The notes beneath the pieces were generated by a model. That model saw nothing but the letters and a program-made list of their open reading frames with translations. It had not been told where the DNA came from and searched no databases. Both the position numbers and the translations under genes were made by a program. A stretch of 63,899 nt of DNA from Vitrella brassicaformis (taxonomy: Eukaryota > Sar > Vitrellaceae): positions 290,551-354,449 of the forward strand of contig CDMY01000510.1 in assembly GCA_001179505.1 (NCBI GenBank), written 5' to 3'. Below are positions 59,601 through 63,899 of this stretch, in pieces (the stretch's first letter is position 1; every line of letters starts with the position of its first letter).

Positions 59601-60162
59601 TATGGGAGGTTGTTGAGGTCGCTCCAGACCCTCTCGATCTGCTCCAGGGTGAAGCTGTCCAGCGGGACATAGGGCAGGGGAGGAGGCACGTACACACCCG
59701 AACCCTCCACGGGGAAGGCCATCATGCCGCCGGTGGCAGCCGGGGGCTGCATGAGGAAGGGCTTGTGGTGGGTGTGGCCGGGGGGTGGCTGCTGGTGCTG
59801 CTGCTGATGGTGGTGGTGGTGGTGGTGGGGCGTCATGTTGCCACCCTGTTGCTGCTGGTACATGGGCATGGGCGTGTCCATGGCCATGGGCGAGGCGGTG
59901 TACGGCGGCGCTGGCTGTCCAGGGTCGATGGTGGGCGGTGTGGATTGTTTGAGGAGCTTCTGGAAGAGGGCCGCCTGGTCGCTGAGCATTGAGGGGGAGA
60001 GGGGGGAGGGGTGGGGGGGACCGGGGGCAAGGGGGGACTTGCCTGACATCACATCAAAGCACACATGAATACAAGCAAGAGGTGCTGTGCATACGTGTTG
60101 GTCTGTGTGTGTGTTCCTTCCGCACCTGATGCATCAGTGTAATGCTGGGGAGCCCACGCCAT
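56649..60162 (-). CDS. Large protein of unknown family: His/Gln-rich N-terminus, conserved-looking core, Ser/Pro linker, C-terminal coiled coil
   Basis: ATG 60162 opens a short exon (MAWAPQHYTDAS) that splices in phase to GKSPLAPGPPHPS... at about 60051. The N-terminal part is Pro/Met/Gln-rich with a run of seven His (about 59830). A globular-looking segment follows: VPLDSFTLEQIERVWSDLNN, DEVSGRLPYVVKVVVLGAMA, and in the next exon MIPLDDVVDFYESGPLALET, RVWIPIGHVPLWMVIRATRA and KNWYVMNLEKGKEVFTFN. A Ser/Gly/Pro-rich linker spans about 58620-57880. The last exons form a coiled coil: YELRVAQLTSECASKDWTIK, AISALNQDLAAKTERVKTLE and LFVFLEDLTEEQTRLQGVQT. The stop is at 56649. No known domain is recognised. 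Upstream (60163-60430) may contain 5' UTR introns, since good acceptors precede the ATG exon. Confidence 0.55.
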
Positions 60163-61418
60163 GATGGCTGGTGGAACCAACGATGGATGCGATGCGACCG
60201 ACCTGCACACACACACACACACACACATACAGAGAGAGAGAGAGAGCATGAGAATCGTGTGCGAGAGCCGTCTGTGTTTCCCTCCCCTCCTCCACTCACC
60301 AGATATGTGATCAGTCGATTGTCGAGTGATGTGTGTGTGTCGCGCGTGTGGCCGGACAAGAGAGAACAACACAAATACAACGCAACAAGTCAGTACAGCT
60401 CACTCAGTCAGTCAGTCAAGTCGGATGGATAGTAAGTCTGTCTGTACAGATGTTCCCCCTCTCAGTGAGTGAGTGAGTGAGTGAGTGAGTGTCCCCGACC
60501 GACACTGTCGAAAGGGATGTGTGTGTGTGTATGTGTATGACCTCTGAATTGATTGACACCAGCCACACCAGCCAAGGCCACACAAAACGCCCAAGGAGTG
60601 AGTGAGTGACGGGATGTGATCTGTCTGGCAGGCAGGCAGGCAGGCAGGCAGGCAGCACACGAGAGGGGAGAGAGACAAGTAGCTGGTGTACAAGCAAGGC
60701 AGTCAGACCGTCAGTCACACGACAAGCGGACCTTTACACCATGCAGTCAGTCAGCCAGCCAACCAGGCAGGTAAGCAAAGAATTAACCGAGTGAGTGAGT
60801 AAGTGAAGAGACGAGCAACGGATGGATGGATAGATGGCAGGTCGGTCTGAGGGGAAGGATGCTGCTCAAGCAAAGAACATGCGTTTGCGTTGTCGTCGGT
60901 CTATACAGTGACAGACAGCGCCTCCCTTTCGCCCGCCCTTCTCAAATGCACATCAATGTACCGCCACACCACCGCCGCCACAGCACTCCCGTCCGCCCTC
61001 ACTCCCAATATGCCCACCAAAACCTCCTTCCTCGCACCACCAGCACCTATACACCGGAGCGCAGCGCCGAGACTTCACTCACTCACTCCTGGAGCACTCC
61101 CGTCCACCTCCTTGACCACTTGCCGTTGTGTTGGCTGAGACAGCTGCGAGTGCAGCACACACACACCGGCTGGGCGGCCGCTGCGCTGGCCTGCTGGCTG
61201 CCGATGGATCAGTCGACGCAGATCTATGCGTGGGACGTCTTCATGACGACGGAGCAAGCAGAGGCTGAACGTCGGGGGAGAAGAAAGACTCCGAAACGCG
61301 GAGAAAGAAAATTCCTCATGTGCTCGCAGAGGCCCTTCAAGCTCGCAGAGCTTTTCTCCTCCCCGTTCGGTCCCCGATTGCCCGTTGATCTGCCATCTAT
61401 ACATCTGCGAAGGTGTGA
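60163..61418. other. Divergent intergenic region rich in tetranucleotide repeats
   Basis: GTGA runs at 60463-60491 and GGCA runs at 60627-60654 dominate. Donor- and acceptor-like sites suggest 5' UTR introns of one or both neighbours. A frame at 61204-61422 overlaps the FolC start by the ATGA arrangement and could at most be an upstream ORF. Confidence 0.45.
61339..61348 (-). promoter_or_regulatory. Candidate core promoter motif CTGCGAGCTT
   Basis: On the minus strand this is an exact match to the first ten bases of the 4373 and 53249 sites. It lies 70 bp upstream of the FolC start, in reverse orientation to that gene. Confidence 0.3.
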
Positions 61419-63541
61419 ATGAGTGAGCCGATGACAGCAGCATCCGCCCCTTACTCAGCCTGTCTGAGGCGGCTCTTTGCGACTCACGCCATCAAGATGG
61501 GCGTGGTCAACGGCCGCAAACTCGCCGCACTCATGGGCGACCCCCAGATGCGCTTCAAGGCCGTGCACATCGCCGGCACCAACGGCAAGGGCTCCACAGC
61601 CGTCAAGCTTGCCAGTGCCCTGCAGCTGTCCGGCTACCGTGTCGGCCTCTTCACCTCGCCCCACGTGTGCACCTTCCGAGAGCGGATCCGAGTCAACGGG
61701 CAGATGATCTCTGAGGCTGAGGTGGTGGCTCTGGCAGAGGACATCTTCAGCAAGGCCAAGGAGGCCGCGCTCGATGTGACGTTCTTCGAGATCTGCACCC
61801 AGATGGCCTTCTCGCATTTCGCGGCCAAGCAGGTGGAGTGGGCCGTCATCGAGACGGGTCTGGGCGGCCGGCTGGACGCCACCAACATCCTGCTGCCGGA
61901 GCTGTGTGTCATCAGCTCCATAGGGTGGGACCACATGGCCATCCTGGGCGACACTCTCGAGAAGATAGCCATGGAGAAGGCGGGCATCATCAAGGAGGGC
62001 CGGCCGGTGCTGCTGGGGCCGCAGGCGGCCGTGTTCAGCGGCATACATGAGAGGGCGCGGCAGCTGGGCAGCCCACTCGAATGCGTGGAGAAGGGCCCTG
62101 AGCACGAGTCGTTTGACGACGAGAACCAGCGAACTGCTGAGTCAGTCAGTCAGTCAGTCAGTGATCGATATATCACAGATAGAGGGGGCCCGGGATCGAT
62201 GAAGAAGGAAAGGAATCTGTCTGGTGGCGTGTCGTGTGTTTGTGTTGTTGTCTGTCGTCCTTGCCGTGCAGGCGTGCGCTGCGTATGCTTGGTCTTGACT
62301 TGCTCGAGAAGGCCATCAACGATGGCGTTCACCACCTGCCGCCACTCCGGCTGCAGTTCCTGGACAGGGAACATATCGAGGTGAGAGATGTGCGCATGAC
62401 ATGAGGGACAAGAGGAATCACTGTCACATCACCGAGAATGAGAATGCAACACCTCTGTGTGTGTGGTTGTGGTGTGTGTCATGCATGTATCGATGCTTGC
62501 AGGTGGCGATTCACCATGCGGCCTCCCACCTGACTCCCCACCCCATCGCCTCCCTCTCAGCCACCTGTCGGCAGATCGCCGACGACGCACAGACGCACAT
62601 CGAGGAGAACGGCGGCAGCGTCGCCAAGGGGACCCTCACCGCCCTGCCCCAGGGCTCCATCCCTCCGTCACTCGAGAACGACCACTGGGGCGAGAAGGGC
62701 AGCCAGAAGCTGCGGCTGCCCGTGGCTGTGGTGCTGGACGTGGCGCACAACAAGACGGCCCTGGAGCGGCTGTGCGACGGGGTCAAGCAGAGGTGTGGGG
62801 GCAAGGGGGTGCGGGTGGCGGTGTGCCTGTCCAAGGAGAGGAGCCCCAGTGTACTGCTGCCGCTGCTGGAGGTCTTGAGCAACCCAGAGGGAGACGGAAG
62901 CAGCTCTTCGCTCAAGGTTCGTTCGGAGTGCAGTGCACAGATCTGTCTGTCGATGGATAAATGAGTGCATGAATGCGGATGTGTGTGTGGTGTCTGTCCT
63001 GTCTGCAGGGTGTGCATTATCTTCAGCCGAACCATCCGCGCGCCAAGATGTTCCAGGCACTGGTCGACGACTGCAGAGCGTCGGGAGACCCAGCAATCAC
63101 ACAAAGGTAGGTGGGTGAGGACATGCGCTTTCACAACACAACCACACAAGTCAGTCATTCAACATCCACATTGGGTGCTGCATCGTGGCCCTCGGTATGT
63201 GCAGGTTGCTGCCGCTTTTGCTGGAAGGCGCCAACATGCACCACCTCGCCCAGACCATCACTAAGGGCACCAACCGAGAAGGCGACACTGTCGGCGGCTC
63301 GTCGGCCGACACTGCGCCCCATCTGTCCACGCCTCCCTCCCTCTCCGACCATCTGTCTGCGGCATTGCTGGCCGCAGCGGCTGACAATGACGTGCTGATA
63401 GTGTGTGGGACGTTCTTTGTGATGAAGGAGGTGCTCGACACGTTCGGCCTGGCGCCGCTAGAGTGCGACGTGATAGAGATGAATGAGCTGTCGTCCAACC
63501 CCTCGTCTGTCTCGACATCCACCACTGCCAGCGGCAGATAG
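61419..63541 (+). CDS. folC: Folylpolyglutamate synthase / dihydrofolate synthase
   Basis: This Mur-ligase-like enzyme adds glutamate to dihydropteroate and/or folates, using ATP. The P-loop is HIAGTNGKGSTAVKL (about 61569-61610). The family blocks FTSPHVCTFRERIRVNG, EWAVIETGLGGRLDATN and WDHMAILGDTLEKIAMEKAG follow in order in the first large exon. After two introns come the central exons and the C-terminal domain: VAVVLDVAHNKTALERL (about 62725-62775, where most members have AHNP) and VLIVCGTFFVMKEVLD near the end. The stop is at 63541. The start is ATG 61419; a second Met four codons later is equally possible. No clear organelle leader is present, so the cytosol is most likely. A single enzyme for both steps fits organisms that make folate de novo, but which activities remain cannot be told from the sequence. 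Confidence 0.9.
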
Positions 63542-63899
63542 GACGTGTGGATGTCTGACCAGATAGGAGGGAGGTGTGGATGTCTGACGACCAGCGCAAG
63601 TGTGTGTCTGACGATTAGATCCAGATCTTGTGAATGAATGAATGCATTCACGAAGGGAAACTGTCATTAACCGTAACACTCGTCTGTGTGTCCGTGATAC
63701 TCATACAAATACAGTCCCATCAGCACGCAGACTCAAACAGGCTCAAGGGGAGGAGGGATCAATCCCCGCCCCATCAGCACACCCCAGTCCCGCAAACCCT
63801 CCCCTCCCTCCCCCACGCAGACAGAAGCTAGTCGCACGCGCGAGGGCGATAGACAAGCGGGAGCGAATCCATCCAGACACATGACTGAACCCCCGACCC
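63542..63899. other. 3' flank of FolC
   Basis: The window ends 358 bp after the stop. GGATGTCTGAC is repeated (about 63548-63558 and 63577-63587), and a GAAT run lies at 63632-63644. No feature is recognised. Confidence 0.5.

Noticed and set aside
60463-60654. Regular repeats that might suggest a CRISPR or satellite array
   Set aside because: They are plain GTGA and GGCA tetranucleotide runs without spacers, in a eukaryotic intergenic region.
61204-61422. Plus-strand 72-codon frame overlapping the FolC start
   Set aside because: Out of frame with FolC, with no family resemblance and biased basic composition. At most an upstream ORF.

Overview
This is nuclear DNA of a eukaryotic microbe. Genes are broken by many short GT-AG introns (mostly about 60-110 bp) that are packed with CA/TG, GACA, GGAT and GGCA microsatellites, and the DNA is GC-rich. 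The products include RPB8, ORC4, a LAMMER kinase, a katanin p80-like protein, an MKS1-like transition-zone protein and a centrin-binding (Sfi1-like) repeat protein, so the cell builds a flagellum. One enzyme has a signal-like plus basic leader of the kind used for complex plastids, and a TTTAGGG-type telomere motif occurs near 41 kb. Together these suggest an alveolate, most likely a chromerid alga such as Vitrella. That assignment is inference.

Layout by strand: HAD 5'-nucleotidase (-, 0.8-4.3 kb); BTB-TLDc protein (+, 4.5-6.5); secreted Cys-rich lectin-like protein (-, 6.9-9.5); coiled-coil/disordered protein (+, 9.9-13.1); RPB8 (-, 13.7-14.1); a giant secreted protein with about 21 sushi/CCP modules (+, 14.3-24.9); MKS1-like (-, 25.2-28.5); coiled-coil TLDc protein (+, 28.6-30.3); katanin p80-like (-, 30.7-35.2, with a 300-N assembly gap); Sfi1-like (+, 35.3-40.5); a telomere-motif spacer; ORC4-like (+, 41.4-43.5); a small unknown (+, 43.8-44.5); a small membrane protein (-, 45.4-46.0); LAMMER/CLK kinase (+, 46.4-49.5); a multi-pass membrane protein (-, 50.7-53.1); 3.5 kb of gene-poor simple sequence; an unknown His/Pro/Ser-rich protein (-, 56.6-60.2); FolC (+, 61.4-63.5).

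Most genes form head-to-head pairs. Two pairs have start codons only 45 and 51 bp apart (MKS1/TLDc and katanin p80/Sfi1-like), which puts three cilium or centriole genes plus a TLDc gene in 15 kb with shared promoters. A 13-base sequence, CTGCGAGCTTAGC, and close variants recur within about 110 bp upstream of several start codons and may be a core promoter element. The two TLDc genes are paralogues with blocks of identical nucleotides and the same intron position but different N-terminal halves.

The main oddities are in the sushi gene. An in-frame TGA sits exactly at the invariant Trp of module 21 although coding-like sequence continues for 2 kb, and two other modules are readable only if introns of about 39-47 bp are removed. 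Exon boundaries throughout were inferred by eye from GT/AG signals and protein patterns, so outer gene coordinates are firmer than inner ones.
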